Shown here: positions 52,639 through 63,590 of the stretch, one piece after another
How positions within the stretch are numbered: the first letter of the stretch is position 1
How the letters are laid out: each line of letters begins with the position of its first letter
Origin: Streptomyces sp. TLI_105
GTDB lineage: Bacteria; Actinomycetota; Actinomycetes; Streptomycetales; Streptomycetaceae
Assembly (NCBI RefSeq): GCF_900105415.1
Contig: NZ_FNSM01000001.1
Location: forward strand, 806,001 to 870,000
DNA length: 64,000 nucleotides
Direction: 5' to 3'
The notes under the pieces: model-generated
What the model saw: the letters and a program-made list of their open reading frames with translations, nothing else
Database searches by the model: none
What the model was told of the DNA's origin: nothing
Position numbers and translations under genes: made by a program

Positions 52639-53856
52639 TCAGGTGGCCCTCCGGGCGAGTTCGGTGCGTGCGAGGGCGTTCTTGTGCACTTCGTCGGGGC
52701 CGTCGGCGAATCGCAGCGAGCGGATGCCGGCGTAGGCGCGGGCGAGCGGGAAGTCCTGCGAGAGGCCGCCGGCGCCGTGGACCTGGATGGCCTTGTCGAG
52801 GATCCACTGCACCGTCCGGGGTGTAGCGATCTTGATGGCCTGGATCTCGGTGTGGGCGCCCTTGTTGCCGACGGTGTCCATCAGCCAGGCCGTCTTGAGG
52901 ACCAGGAGCCGCAACTGCTCGATCCTCACCCGGGACTCGGCGATCCAGTCGCGGATCACGCCCTGGCGGGCGAGCGGCCTGCCGAAGGCCACGCGCTCCT
53001 CGGCGCGGTCGCACATCAGCTCGATGGCCCGCTCGGCGACGCCGATGAAGCGCATGCAGTGGTGGATGCGTCCCGGGCCGAGGCGGGCCTGGGCGATCGC
53101 GAATCCGTCGCCCTCCTGGCCGATGAGGTTCTCGGCGGGGACGCGGACGTCGTGGAAGACGAGCTCGGCGTGGCCGCCGTGGTCGTGGTCGTCGTACCCG
53201 AAGACCTCCATGGAACGCCTGATCTCCAGGCCTGGGGTGTCGCGGGGGACGAGGATCATCGACTGCCGACGGTGTCGGTCGGCCTCGGGGTCGGTCCGGC
53301 CCATGACGATGAATACCCGGGCGTTGGGGTTCATCGCGCCGGTGATCCACCACTTGCGGCCGTTGATCACGTAGTCGTCGCCGTCGCGCACGATCGACGT
53401 GGCGATGTTGGTGGCGTCGGAGGAGGCGACGTCGGGCTCGGTCATGGCGAACGCGGAGCGGATCTCGCCGGCGAGGAGCGGCTCCAGCCACTCCTTGCGC
53501 TGCGTCTCGGTGCCGAACATGGACAGCACTTCCATGTTGCCGGTGTCCGGGGCCGCGCAGTTGAGGGCGGCGGGCGCGAGTTCCGGCGAGCGGCCGGTGA
53601 TCTCGGCGAGGGGCGCGTACTGCAGGTTGGTGAGCCCGGCTCCCTCCTCGCCGGGCAGGAAGAGGTTCCACAGGCCGCGTTGGCGGGCCTCGGCGCGCAG
53701 CTCGCCGAGCACGGGGACCGAGTCCCACGCCCAGCGCTCCTCCAGGAACCCGAGCTGCTGCTCGAACACGGTTTCCGCAGGGTGGATGTGGCTCCACATC
53801 AGGTCCTGGAGGTTCTCGCGGAGCATCTCGGTGCGGCGGTCGAACGCGAAGTGCAT
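52639..53856 (-). CDS. Acyl-CoA dehydrogenase family protein (ACAD10/11-like)
   Basis: A 405-residue flavoprotein. [20 protein letters not shown] (FAD/substrate loop), [60 protein letters not shown] and [14 protein letters not shown]. The H-N-A-R end and HCMR helix are typical of the ACAD10/11-like group. The gene lies 2 bp downstream of an APH-like kinase gene; in ACAD10/11 and the Lva pathway such pairs convert 4-hydroxyacyl-CoA through a phosphate ester to enoyl-CoA. A plain dehydrogenase role remains possible. Confidence 0.9.
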   Translation of the reverse strand: MHFAFDRRTEMLRENLQDLMWSHIHPAETVFEQQLGFLEERWAWDSVPVLGELRAEARQRGLWNLFLPGEEGAGLTNLQYAPLAEITGRSPELAPAALNCAAPDTGNMEVLSMFGTETQRKEWLEPLLAGEIRSAFAMTEPDVASSDATNIATSIVRDGDDYVINGRKWWITGAMNPNARVFIVMGRTDPEADRHRRQSMILVPRDTPGLEIRRSMEVFGYDDHDHGGHAELVFHDVRVPAENLIGQEGDGFAIAQARLGPGRIHHCMRFIGVAERAIELMCDRAEERVAFGRPLARQGVIRDWIAESRVRIEQLRLLVLKTAWLMDTVGNKGAHTEIQAIKIATPRTVQWILDKAIQVHGAGGLSQDFPLARAYAGIRSLRFADGPDEVHKNALARTELARRAT

Positions 53857-53858
53857 GG

Positions 53859-54902
53859 TCAGTGTTCCTTGAGTGCGGCGAGTCCGGCGTCCAGAAGGGG
53901 GTGAACCACGTCACCGATCCGGTCGAAGCCGGGGCCGACCGTCTGCCCCTTGAGGTGGCGATAGTGAATGCCTTCGAGGATCGCGGCGAGCCTGAAGGCC
54001 GCGAGACCGAGGTGGAAGCCGAGGAAGCCGAGGTCACGTCCGCTGCGGGCGGCGTAACGGGTGATGATCTCGGACTCGTTCAGGAAGCCGGGCGCGTCGC
54101 CGGAGTCGGGGGCGACCTTCGGCTCGACCAGCCGGGCCAGTCGTGTGTAGAGCAGCATCAGTGGCAGGTCGGTGACCGGGTCGCCCACCGTGGCCATTTC
54201 CCAGTCGATGACGGCACGGAGCCGGTCGTCGCCGTCGACCAGAACGTTGTCGAGCCGGAAGTCGCCGTGGACGATGCCGAGGCGAGCGGCCGCGTCCATC
54301 ATGGGCGCACGTGCCTCCAGTTCGGCGTGGAGGGTGACGGCGGTCGGCAGATCACGGGAGTACGAGGCGGCCATCTGCCCTCGCCGGCGCGCCACCTGGC
54401 GGACGAGGAAGCCCTGGGGGCGGCCGAAGCCACCGAGTCCGACGGCCTCCGGCTCGACCGCGTGGGGGGCGGCGAGGGAGTCCACGAGGGCGCCGGAGAA
54501 CCGCTGCACCCGGTGCGGGCCGAGCGGCGCCAGTTCGGCGGCCGTGCGGTACGGCCGGCCCTCGACCGCCTCCATGACGTAGAACTCTGCGCCGAGGACG
54601 GAGGTGTCGAGACAGAGGCCGCGCATGGCGGGCACGGGGATGGGGGTACCGGCGAGCGCCGCCATCACCGCGTACTCGCGTCCCATGTCGTGGGCCGTCG
54701 CGAGGATGTGGCCCAGGGGCGGGCGGCGCAGGATCCAGTGGGACTCACCGTCGGTGAGGCGGTAGGTCAGATGGGACTTGCCACCGGTGATCAGGGTGGC
54801 CGTCAACGTGTCGGCCCGGGCCGTCGGCACGGCCTCGGCGAACCAAGGCCGGAGCCGGGCGAGGTCGAGCCCCGGAGTCGCGTCTTCCTCGTGCGCTCCC
54901 AT
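53859..54902 (-). CDS. APH-like kinase (ACAD10/11 N-domain / LvaA-type)
   Basis: A 347-residue protein of the aminoglycoside-phosphotransferase fold. [20 protein letters not shown] (ATP-binding strands), Brenner motif [17 protein letters not shown], metal motif [19 protein letters not shown]. Family members beside acyl-CoA dehydrogenases phosphorylate hydroxyacyl-CoA rather than antibiotics. ATG 54902 overlaps the SDR stop in a TGATG. Drug resistance is unlikely in this context. Confidence 0.85.
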   Translation of the reverse strand: MGAHEEDATPGLDLARLRPWFAEAVPTARADTLTATLITGGKSHLTYRLTDGESHWILRRPPLGHILATAHDMGREYAVMAALAGTPIPVPAMRGLCLDTSVLGAEFYVMEAVEGRPYRTAAELAPLGPHRVQRFSGALVDSLAAPHAVEPEAVGLGGFGRPQGFLVRQVARRRGQMAASYSRDLPTAVTLHAELEARAPMMDAAARLGIVHGDFRLDNVLVDGDDRLRAVIDWEMATVGDPVTDLPLMLLYTRLARLVEPKVAPDSGDAPGFLNESEIITRYAARSGRDLGFLGFHLGLAAFRLAAILEGIHYRHLKGQTVGPGFDRIGDVVHPLLDAGLAALKEH

Positions 54903-55658
54903 CAGGCACCGCCCGCCGCCGCGAGACCGCCGTCGACGACCAGGGTCCGGCCCGTCATCCACGCCGCGTCCCCGGAGAGCAGGAACGCCACGACGCCGGC
55001 GATGTCGTCGGGGGGCTCCAAGCCGAGCCAGCGGATACTCCGCCGCGACGGCGTCCTCCCGGACCTCGTAGAGTGCGGCGGCGAACCTCGTCTTCACCAC
55101 GGCCGGAGCGACCGCGTTGACCCGGACGCGCGGGCTCAGCTCGACGGCCAGTTCCTTGGTGAGATGCATCAGCATCGCCTTGCTGGCGCCGTACATCCCG
55201 ATGCCGGGCTCCGGCCGGATGCCACTGAGCGAGGCCACGTTGACGACCGCGCCGCCGTGTCCGGACATCCATGCCTTGTAGAGCTTCTGGACCCATGACA
55301 GCGCGGAGAAGACGTTGACCTCGACGACGTTGCGGGCCACGTCGGGATCGAGTTCCATCAGCGGCCCGTACACCGGGTTGATGCCGGTGTTGTTGACCAG
55401 CAGATCGGCGCTGCCGAAGGTGTCGACCGCCTTCGCGACCACCTCGTCCTGGTGGGCGGTGTCGGCGGCGTGGCCGGCGACACCGAGCACGTGGTCGGGC
55501 CCGCCGAGGCGGGCGACGGCCTCGGCCAGTGCGCCTGCACTGCGTCCAGTGATCACGACCTTCACGCCTTCGGCGACGAGTCGTTCGGCGATCGCGAGAC
55601 CGATGCCACGGCTGGCGCCGGTGATGATCGCGGTCTGCCCCGCGAATCTGTCGGACAT
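54902..55658 (-). CDS. Short-chain dehydrogenase/reductase, one apparent frameshift
   Basis: About 251 residues: AIITGASRGIGLAIAERLVA (cofactor motif), LLVNNTGINPVYGPL, NVASLSG with catalytic Ser, YGASKAMLMHLTKE with Tyr and Lys. After LARLG (near 55020) the family-like end DDIAGVVAFLLSGDAAWMTG, RTLVVDGG lies one base out of frame and ends at 54902-54904 beside the kinase start. One extra or missing base next to a run of Cs would explain it. First gene of the SDR, kinase, dehydrogenase operon. ATG 55658. Probably oxidises or reduces a hydroxy or keto acyl intermediate. Confidence 0.75.
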
Positions 55659-55750
55659 GATTCCTTGCTTCTCCTCGAACTGGGAGTGGACTGCGGAGGT
55701 GGCCGTCGGAGGAAGTCGCCCGTAAGTGGAGCCTCACGCCCCGTACAAAA

Positions 55751-55802
55751 ATCAAAATCAACTTGAATTTGAGTTTAGAGCGTGACGGGCTTGCCGTGTC
55801 AA
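55751..55802. promoter_or_regulatory. Group B operator-like site 2 and SDR promoter
   Basis: ATCAAAATCAACTTGAATTT then GAGTTTAG at 55751-55778; 20 of 28 bases match the site at 62194. On the minus strand TTGACA (55802-55797), 17 bases, TCTAAA (55779-55774) form a good promoter for the SDR operon, with the operator over its -10. Confidence 0.58.
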
Positions 55803-55848
55803 CCCTCTGAGCGGCAAGGTTCAGGCGCAACTGATACGATCTCGAATC

Positions 55849-56493
55849 GTGTTCGAGAAACAAACGGCCGTGCAGGCAACTCCGCGCCCGGCCAGGGCAC
55901 AGCAGCGTGGCATCGTACGAAGGCGGGCCATCCTCGACGCTGCCGAGGCGCTGCTCGGCGAGCAGGGCTACGCAGCCGCCACATTGAAGGCGATCGGAGA
56001 GCGAGCGGGCATCCCCACCGCCTCCGTCTACCACTACTTCTCTCGCCGCCATCAAGTCGAGACCGAACTGCTGCGGTACCACGCCGACGAGCTGGACGCC
56101 CGCATCGGTGCCGCGCTGGCCGACCAGCGGCCGCACACCCTCTCCGGCGCGACCAACGCGGTGATCGACCCGATACTCGACTACTTCCGCAGCCATCCCG
56201 GCTGTGTCGAACTGTGCTTCAAGGGGAACTCAACAGCGGTCGGCGAACAGGTCCGCGCGTTCGACGAGGCCCAAGCCGAGCGGGTCTGGCAGCTCCTGAC
56301 AGTACGCGGCCTCGCCCCCGCCGACCTGCCCATCCTCGTCGTGCAGCTCGCCTTCCAGGTGGGAAACCGGCTCTTCGAAGCGGCTTTCCGGCGCTCACCG
56401 GAGGGCGACGACGCCACCATCCGCGAAGCGCGCCGCGCTGTGATCGCGTACGTGGAGGCCTACGCTTCCGAAGGGCACACCGAACAGAACTGA
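55849..56493 (+). CDS. TetR family regulator (paralogue 2)
   Basis: A 214-residue protein. HTH with ATLKAIGERAGIPTASVYHY then F; ligand domain DPILDYFRSHPGCVELCFKG, close to the TetR at 51103 (DPIVEYFRAHPSCVQLWF). Start GTG at 55849. Divergent from the SDR operon, with an operator-like site between. Likely autorepressor and repressor of the local acyl-CoA regulon. Confidence 0.9.
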   Translation: MFEKQTAVQATPRPARAQQRGIVRRRAILDAAEALLGEQGYAAATLKAIGERAGIPTASVYHYFSRRHQVETELLRYHADELDARIGAALADQRPHTLSGATNAVIDPILDYFRSHPGCVELCFKGNSTAVGEQVRAFDEAQAERVWQLLTVRGLAPADLPILVVQLAFQVGNRLFEAAFRRSPEGDDATIREARRAVIAYVEAYASEGHTEQN

Positions 56494-56736
56494 ATCCGCC
56501 AGGCATGCGGTGTCTTGCTGACGCACCGGCCGGGGCCGAGTCGCAAGCGACGTGACGACTCGACGAACCCGCAACGCGGCAAGCCCGCCAGACGGCGCGG
56601 AAAGCCCGCGAGTCCGATCAACTCCAAGAGCGAGAGCTGGCGCACCGGCCCGTCCAGGGCCAGCACGCTGCCACTGGACCCGGACCACCGGTGAGAGGGC
56701 GTGGCAGTTGACGTCCCGCAGTCGGCCGTGCATAAA

Positions 56737-56766
56737 TTCGGAGTCGATTTCAGATCGATCTCATAC
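56737..56766. promoter_or_regulatory. Group B operator-like site 3
   Basis: TTCGGAGTCGATTTCAGATC in the 427-bp gap before the symporter operon; 13 of 18 bases match site 1. The rest of 56494-56920 holds no convincing gene. Confidence 0.48.
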
Positions 56767-56920
56767 CTCTCGGTGTGATCCCTCTCCTCTCACTGCCCTG
56801 TCCCCCGGCGACCCGGCCCATGGCGGTGAATCGCGGCTGCCCACACGCCCGCCAGGAGATCGCCTCACCCCACTCTCGTACGGCCCCCCGCCCGCCACCC
56901 TTCAGCGCCCGGAGGTTTCC

Positions 56921-57277
56921 TTGCGCGCCCTCTTCGCCTCGACTCCCCCAGGCGGTCCGTCCGCCTCGTCACGTGATACCGGCTCCGATGGTGCCGGCCG
57001 GCGTGTCCGGCGAGTGTTCCTGGTCGTCAACGCGGCGCCCCTGGCCCTCGGCGTCGTACTTTCCTGCGCTCCCGTGATCGCCGGCGTCACCGTGTACGGG
57101 CGGCTCACCCTCGGCGTCGCATGGGTCACTCTGCAGCTCGGCCTCTTCCTCCTCAGTACGTGGTGGTACGAGGACCGATCCACCCGGCTGTGCGACGGCG
57201 TGGAGGAAGGCGTGGCGGACCGCCTGCCCTCCGCTGGGACCGCGGGAGCACCTTTCTCGCGACAGTCCGGGTGGTGA
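56921..57277 (+). CDS. Small two-TM membrane protein, symporter partner (DUF485-like)
   Basis: About 118 residues from a TTG at 56921 (GGAGG five bases upstream). Two TM segments (VFLVVNAAPLALGVVLSC and VAWVTLQLGLFLLSTWWY) separated by a short loop. The following gene begins 5 bp later and encodes a sodium:solute symporter. This order matches actP/mctC operons, in which a DUF485/MctB-type small subunit precedes the symporter. Family match is by layout, not by a strong motif. Confidence 0.65.
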   Translation: MRALFASTPPGGPSASSRDTGSDGAGRRVRRVFLVVNAAPLALGVVLSCAPVIAGVTVYGRLTLGVAWVTLQLGLFLLSTWWYEDRSTRLCDGVEEGVADRLPSAGTAGAPFSRQSGW

Positions 57278-57281
57278 ACCC

Positions 57282-58886
57282 GTGACGACTCCGCTTCTCC
57301 TCAGCTGGGGCACTGTCGACCCGGTCGACTCGGCCGCCCGGGGGCCGGTGATCAGCGCCTTCCTGGTCTTCATCGGCCTCTGCCTGCTGTGGGTCTTCAC
57401 TCTCGCCACTCAGGATGACCATCCCGAAAGGTTGTACGTCGCCGACCGGTCGCTCTCACCGGTCTTCAACGGCTTCGCACTGGCCGGCGAGCACATCACG
57501 GTCGTCACCCTGTTCGCGGCACCGGGGGCTGTCGCCCTCTTCGGCTACGACGGATTCGCCTCCGTCATCGCCGACAGCGTCATCGCGCTCGGCGTCCTCC
57601 TCCTTCTTGCCCAAAAGATTCGCGACAGTGGTCGCTACACACTCGGCGGCCTCTTCTCCCTGCGTGCGTCCGGACCGGGGACGCGTACGGCAGCCGTCGT
57701 GGTGACGCTCGTCATCACCCTGCCCTTGCTCATGGTCCAGCTGCGTGCCGCAGGCATCAGCGCGGCCCTCCTGATCGGCATGTCGAGCCCCGCCGCCCAG
57801 GTGGCCTGCACGGTGCTGATGGGCTGTCTCATCACGTGCTTCGCCGCCGTGGCGGACCTCAGAGGCACCACCTTCGTCCAGGTCGTCAAGGTACCCGTCA
57901 CGCTCCTGACGCTCGCGGTGGTCACCCTGCTCGCCTTGAGCACGTTCTCATGGAGTCCGGGCGACCTGCTGTCGACCGCTGCGGAACAGAGCACGGCGCC
58001 GGAAAGGTACCTGAGCCCCGGCCTTTGGGCTCATACCGTCGGCCTCGGCCCGATGAACACGATCAGCGACCACATCGTCGTCATCCTCGGCACGGCGATG
58101 ATGCCGCACCTCGTCCTCCGCATCGCCGCATCGCGCAGCGGGAGGTCGGCTCGGCGCTCCACGAGCCTCTCGGTGGGACTGGCGGGCGCCTTCTACATCC
58201 TCCTGGCCACGACCGGGTTCGCGGCCGCAGCCGTGGTCGGCAGCAGGGAGATCGGCGCGGTCGACGCAAACGGTCAGGGGGCCGCGATCCTACTCGCCTC
58301 CGACGTGATCGGGCGCGCGTCGACGTCACGCGTGGTGCTCATCACCCTCGTGGCGTGCGTCGCCTTCCTCGCGGTGCTCACCGCGGTGACCAGCGTGACC
58401 TTCGCCGCTTCGGTCGCCCTCACCCACGACGTCCTCACCCGGACCAGACGCTCTCTCACCGAAGCCGGAGAGATACGGGCCGTTCGTTTCTCTGTCGTCC
58501 TCTTGTGCATCGGGGGAATGGTGCTGTCCGCCGTCTTCCACCGGTATCCCGTCGAGTTCCTGGTGACCTTCTCCCTCGGCGTGGGGGCCACGTGCGTCTT
58601 TCCCGTACTGGTCTACTCCTTCTTCTGGCCGAGGTTCAATCGCCGGGGGCTCTTGTGGTGCGTCTACGGAGGCCTCTTCGTCTGCATCGTGCTGACGGCC
58701 TTTTCCCCCACCGTTTCCGGGACGGACTACGCACTACTGCCGAAGGCGGACTTCAGCTGGTACCCGTTCCACACTTCGGGTGCGATCTCAGTGCCGGCAG
58801 CGTTCCTCCTGGGCTGGCTGGGCAGCACGAGATCGCCAGGAGGGGCCGTGAGCAAGTCCCAACTCGTCGACAGCGTGAAGGCATAG
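57282..58886 (+). CDS. Sodium:solute symporter (MctC/ActP-like)
   Basis: A 534-residue SSS-family transporter with about 13 TM segments. YVADRSLSPVFNGFALAGEH (first gate region), RYTLGGLFSLRA, LRGTTFVQVVKVPVTLLT and MNTISDHIVVILGTAMMPHL. The family imports monocarboxylates such as acetate, propionate or pyruvate with Na+ or H+. GTG 57282. Within the acyl-CoA regulon it probably brings in the acid substrate. Confidence 0.9.
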   Translation: MTTPLLLSWGTVDPVDSAARGPVISAFLVFIGLCLLWVFTLATQDDHPERLYVADRSLSPVFNGFALAGEHITVVTLFAAPGAVALFGYDGFASVIADSVIALGVLLLLAQKIRDSGRYTLGGLFSLRASGPGTRTAAVVVTLVITLPLLMVQLRAAGISAALLIGMSSPAAQVACTVLMGCLITCFAAVADLRGTTFVQVVKVPVTLLTLAVVTLLALSTFSWSPGDLLSTAAEQSTAPERYLSPGLWAHTVGLGPMNTISDHIVVILGTAMMPHLVLRIAASRSGRSARRSTSLSVGLAGAFYILLATTGFAAAAVVGSREIGAVDANGQGAAILLASDVIGRASTSRVVLITLVACVAFLAVLTAVTSVTFAASVALTHDVLTRTRRSLTEAGEIRAVRFSVVLLCIGGMVLSAVFHRYPVEFLVTFSLGVGATCVFPVLVYSFFWPRFNRRGLLWCVYGGLFVCIVLTAFSPTVSGTDYALLPKADFSWYPFHTSGAISVPAAFLLGWLGSTRSPGGAVSKSQLVDSVKA

Positions 58887-60059
<1,173 letters not shown>

Positions 60060-60094
60060 CCCCGGACACCACAGACGACGACAGGAAGCACACC

Positions 60095-60979
60095 ATGACC
60101 TGGACCACCCTCCATCACCGCGTCGACAGCGGCATCCTCACCGTCACCCTCGACCGGCCCGGACACCTCAATGCCTTCACGCCCACCATGGCCGCGGAGC
60201 TCGAGCGGACGTTCACCGAGGTCAACGACAACGACGACGTACGCGCCGTCATCGTGACCGGCGGCGGGAAGGCCTTCTGCGCCGGCATGGACCTCAGCTC
60301 GGAGGGCAACGTCTTCGGCCTCGACGAGTCACGCACCCCCACACTGGCCGACATGGCCGACCTGGACAGCCCCGACGTCTGCCGCGTTCGGGACACCGGA
60401 GGCAGGGTCACGCTGGCGATCCACGCCTGCCGGAAGCCCGTGATCGCCGCGATCAACGGCCCCGCCGTCGGGATCGGGGCGACCATGACGCTCGCGATGG
60501 ACGCGCGGCTGATGTCGACGACGGCGCGTTTCGGTCTGGTCTTCGGCCGGCTCGGCATCACGCCCGAGGCCGTCTCCACCTGGTTCCTGCCCCGTCTGGT
60601 CGGCATGCCGAAGGCCCTGGACCTGTTGTACTCCGCGGAGATCCTCGACGCGGAAGCCGCGGCCGCCGCCGGACTCGCCCAAGCGGTCCACGCCCCGGAC
60701 CAGTTGTACCCGCAGGCCCGAGCACTGGCGGACCGATGGACTCTGGGCCGCTCGCGCGTCGCGACCGCCCTCACCCGGCAGATGACAGTCCGCAACGCGA
60801 CCCTCGAACACCCGGAGGACGCGCACCGCGTGGAGTCCCTCGCGATGTTCTACAGCAGCATCGGAGACGGGCGCGAGGGCGTCGCCGCCTTCCGCGAGAA
60901 GCGCTCCCCTCGCTTCTCGCAACAGGCCTCCACGATGCCGCCGTTCTACGACGGCTGGCTCGCTACGCCCGCGTCCTGA
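60095..60979 (+). CDS. Enoyl-CoA hydratase/isomerase family protein
   Basis: A 294-residue crotonase: LDRPGHLNAFTPTMAAEL, GGKAFCAGMDLSSE (oxyanion loop), INGPAVGIGATMTLAMDARL, FGLVFGRLGITPEAVSTWFL (catalytic Glu). ATG 60095 with AGGAAG upstream; an in-frame ATG at 60056 that overlaps the previous stop (ATGA) would add 13 residues. Forms an operon with the NPD-type flavoprotein. Confidence 0.92.
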   Translation: MTWTTLHHRVDSGILTVTLDRPGHLNAFTPTMAAELERTFTEVNDNDDVRAVIVTGGGKAFCAGMDLSSEGNVFGLDESRTPTLADMADLDSPDVCRVRDTGGRVTLAIHACRKPVIAAINGPAVGIGATMTLAMDARLMSTTARFGLVFGRLGITPEAVSTWFLPRLVGMPKALDLLYSAEILDAEAAAAAGLAQAVHAPDQLYPQARALADRWTLGRSRVATALTRQMTVRNATLEHPEDAHRVESLAMFYSSIGDGREGVAAFREKRSPRFSQQASTMPPFYDGWLATPAS

Positions 60980-61063
60980 ACACCAGCAATCGACCTCCGC
61001 GACGAGGCCGCCTTCCCGAAACGGCTTTTGCGTCCTGGGCTCTTCTCCACGGGAAGACCACCC

Positions 61064-61198
61064 TGTCCCCCCCTCAAGTCCCCGTGGTGCGTCACCCAAC
61101 GCACCGCGACCACCGCGGGCCGCCTCCTCGTCGACTTCACCGCCGCGCCCCGCCGGACCGCGCTGCCGAAGACCTTCACCTCCGCACTGCGAGGCTGA
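61064..61198 (+). pseudogene. Aldehyde dehydrogenase family, C-terminal remnant 2
   Basis: The plus frame reads PLKSPWCVTQRTATTAGRLL, VDFTAAPRRTALPKTFTSAL then RG and a stop at 61196-61198. It aligns with the end of 47740-48093 (KPPWFVTNRTADTTGRLLTD). Only about 40 codons are left. Confidence 0.6.
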
Positions 61199-61253
61199 CC
61201 CGTCTCACCGGCGCGGCGTACCATGGTCCGCGCGCACGCGAAGGAGCTCACCC

Positions 61254-62147
61254 TTGCTCAGCACCGGATACACGGAAACGAGTTACGGCGGTGGAGTCAC
61301 CGTCATGGTCGGTGCGGAGCGGGGCGCGTATCCCTACGCCAATTCGATCCTCGTGCGCGGCATCGCCGAGACGTTGGTCATCGACCCGTCGCTGTCGCTC
61401 GTCGAAACGGCACCACCCGCGGATGTGGTCCTCGTGAGCCATGCCCACGAGGACCACATCGCGGCTCTGGGTGATTACGAGAGCCCCGTCCACGTCCATG
61501 TGAAGGACCTGGCCGCGCTGCGGTCCCGCGCCGTCATGGTCGAGGGCTACGGACTCCCTCCGGAGGCCGCCGGGCACGCCGACCTGATGCTGCGCGACCG
61601 CTTCCACGTCCGGGACCGCCCCGGGGCCACGGACTTCGAGGACGGCACCGTCTTCGACCTCGGCGGTCGCACGGTGACCGTCGTGCACCTGCCCGGTCAC
61701 ACCGCGGGCCACTGCGGTTTCCTGATCGAGCCGGACGGTTTCCTCTTCGTGGCGGACATCGACCTGACGTCGTTCGGCCCCTATTACGGGGACGTCGGCA
61801 GCAGCCTCATCGACTTCGAGGCGTCGATGCGCCGTTGCCGGGAGATCGAGGCCCGCTGGTACGGCACGGCCCACCAGAAGGGCGTGATCGAGGGCGCCGC
61901 CGAGTTCTCGGAACGCCTCGACGCGTTCGCCGGCGTGATGGCGAAGCGCGACGCGAGCCTCTTGGCGTTCCTCTCCGAACCCCGGACCGTCGACGAGATC
62001 GCCGATCGGCGTCTGGTCTACCGCCCCCACGTCGAAGGCCCCCACGTACTGCCGGTCGAGCGACGGACCGCGGTGCAGCACCTGGGCCGGTTGGTCGGCA
62101 CGGGCCGGGTCGCGGAGGTCGAACCAGGGCGGTTCCGCGCGGCGTAG
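61254..62147 (+). CDS. MBL-fold metallo-hydrolase
   Basis: A 297-residue metallo-beta-lactamase-fold protein. Metal ligands HAHEDH (in VLVSHAHEDHIAALG), HLPGHTAGH, and Asp in FVADIDLTSFGPYYGD; C-terminal winged-helix-like part VERRTAVQHLGRLVGTGRVA. Probably a thioesterase, lactonase or glyoxalase-like hydrolase. TTG 61254 with AAGGAG eight bases upstream. It follows an ALDH tail; its place in the acyl-CoA regulon suggests acyl or lactone hydrolysis (inference). Confidence 0.88.
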   Translation: MLSTGYTETSYGGGVTVMVGAERGAYPYANSILVRGIAETLVIDPSLSLVETAPPADVVLVSHAHEDHIAALGDYESPVHVHVKDLAALRSRAVMVEGYGLPPEAAGHADLMLRDRFHVRDRPGATDFEDGTVFDLGGRTVTVVHLPGHTAGHCGFLIEPDGFLFVADIDLTSFGPYYGDVGSSLIDFEASMRRCREIEARWYGTAHQKGVIEGAAEFSERLDAFAGVMAKRDASLLAFLSEPRTVDEIADRRLVYRPHVEGPHVLPVERRTAVQHLGRLVGTGRVAEVEPGRFRAA

Positions 62148-62190
62148 CGCCCGCGCGACGTCCCGGTGTCCCGGAGTCGCCGACTCAAGA

Positions 62191-62222
62191 ATTATCGAAA
62201 GTGATTCGAATTTTAGTTTCGA
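62191..62222. promoter_or_regulatory. Group B operator-like site 5
   Basis: ATCGAAAGTGATTCGAATTT then TAGTTTCG from 62194. Best match to site 2 (20 of 28). It lies 32 bp before the start of a truncated FAD-enzyme gene. Confidence 0.55.
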
Positions 62223-62253
62223 CGACGAAAACAGGCGCAGGGAATCACGAGTC

Positions 62254-62340
62254 ATGACCGCAGGGCAACACAGTGAGGAGGAAACCTGCGACGTCGTGGT
62301 CATCAGCGCGGGAATGTCGAGCCTGGGCCACTGCCCCTCG
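62254..62340 (+). pseudogene. FAD monooxygenase N-terminal fragment
   Basis: ATG 62254 reads MTAGQHSEEETCDVVVISAG then MSSLGHC, a start plus the first glycine motif of a BVMO/flavin monooxygenase (normally VVVIGAGMSGLG, here with S replacing two glycines). The frame then turns low-complexity. Operator-like DNA upstream implies a once-regulated gene. Confidence 0.5.
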
Positions 62341-62498
62341 TGCCCGGGAGGAGGACCGGCCCCGGCATCCCGACCCCCGGGCCGAGTGCGGCACACGCGG
62401 AGTGTCCGAGGCCGACGCCCTCTCCCGCCTGTGAGGATGTCACCGTCGGTTTCGGAGCCCCCTCCCTGTCTTTACCCGCTCCCGCTCTGCGAGTCGCC

Positions 62499-63590
62499 GT
62501 GATCGCTCTCCTCGTCCTGATGTCCCTGCTGTTCCTGTGGACCGTCGTGTCCGGCCGGTTGGCACGGTGGAGCATCACCGCCCCGATCACCTTCGCCGCG
62601 GCCGGCATCCTCCTCAGCGGTCAGGAACACCCGGTCGTACCGCTCGACATGGACACCCACACCTTCCAGCGGGCCATCGAACTCGTCCTCGCGGTCATGC
62701 TGTTCACCGACGCCACCGAGGCGCGGGGCTACGCCCGTCTGAAGGGCCCGGTCGGGGAGGGAAGGCTGCTGGGGATCGCCCTGCCGGACTCCCTCGTGCT
62801 CGCCACACTGGCGGGCGCCCTCGTCTTCCCCGGAAGGAGCTGGTGGCTCCTCGCGGTCGCGGCCCTCGTCGTCATGTCCATGGACCTGGCCCCGGTGCTC
62901 ACGATCCTGCGCGACGAGCGCGTGCCGCTGCGGGTGCGGGCCGCGCTCAACATCGAAGGCGGTTTCAACGACGGCTTGATCTCTCCGCTCTTCGTCTTCT
63001 GCGTCGCCAACCTGGTCTCGGCCGGGGGCGACACCTTCGGCGACCTCCTCCTCAACGCCCTCAAGGGCGCGGTGTACGCCGCGATCGTCGGCAGCGTCCT
63101 CGGGTTCCTGGCTTCCCAGATGGTGCGCCGGGCGCTCGATTCCGGGTGGGCCGAGCCCTCGGGCCTGCGCATGGCCGGCCTCGCCCTGCCCTTCCTGATG
63201 TACGCGGCTTCCGTTCTCGTCGAGGGCAACGGCTTCGTCGCGGCCTTCGTGGCGGGCCTCTGGTACGCGCGCACCGTCTCCGTGATCGGCGGCGGCTCCC
63301 TCGACCTGGTGCAGGACATCAGCCACCTGCTGGCCCTGGCGGTCTGGTACGCCTTCGGCGCGCTGGCCGCCGAGGTGTTCGCCGACGGGATCGCGCTCCA
63401 GGTCCTCGCCTACGCGTTCTCCGTCCTGACCGTGGCCCGGTTCGTTCCGGTGACGGCGTCGCTCGCCGGCACCGATTTCACCCGCTCGGAACGCGTCGCG
63501 ATCGGCTGGCTCGGGCCGCGCGGTGTCACCTCCATCGTCTTCGCCGTCCTCTCCTATATCCAACTCCCCAAGAATGAAGCGGACTTCATG
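62499..63590 (+). CDS. Cation:proton antiporter (NhaP-like), 3' truncated
   Basis: About 364 residues of a CPA1-type antiporter: LVLAVMLFTDATEARGYARL, MDLAPVLTILRDERVPLRVR, RAALNIEGGFNDGLISPLFV, ERVAIGWLGPRGVTSIVFAV. Around 63590 the sequence passes from [17 protein letters not shown] into DNA that encodes the end of a minus-strand DUF1345 protein; the usual final helix and tail of the antiporter are missing. The start is uncertain (GTG 62499; frame open to 62340). Confidence 0.78.

Noticed and set aside
53859..54902. APH-like kinase as an aminoglycoside resistance gene
   Set aside because: It is coupled to an acyl-CoA dehydrogenase and SDR, the context of hydroxyacyl-CoA kinases, with no resistance genes nearby.
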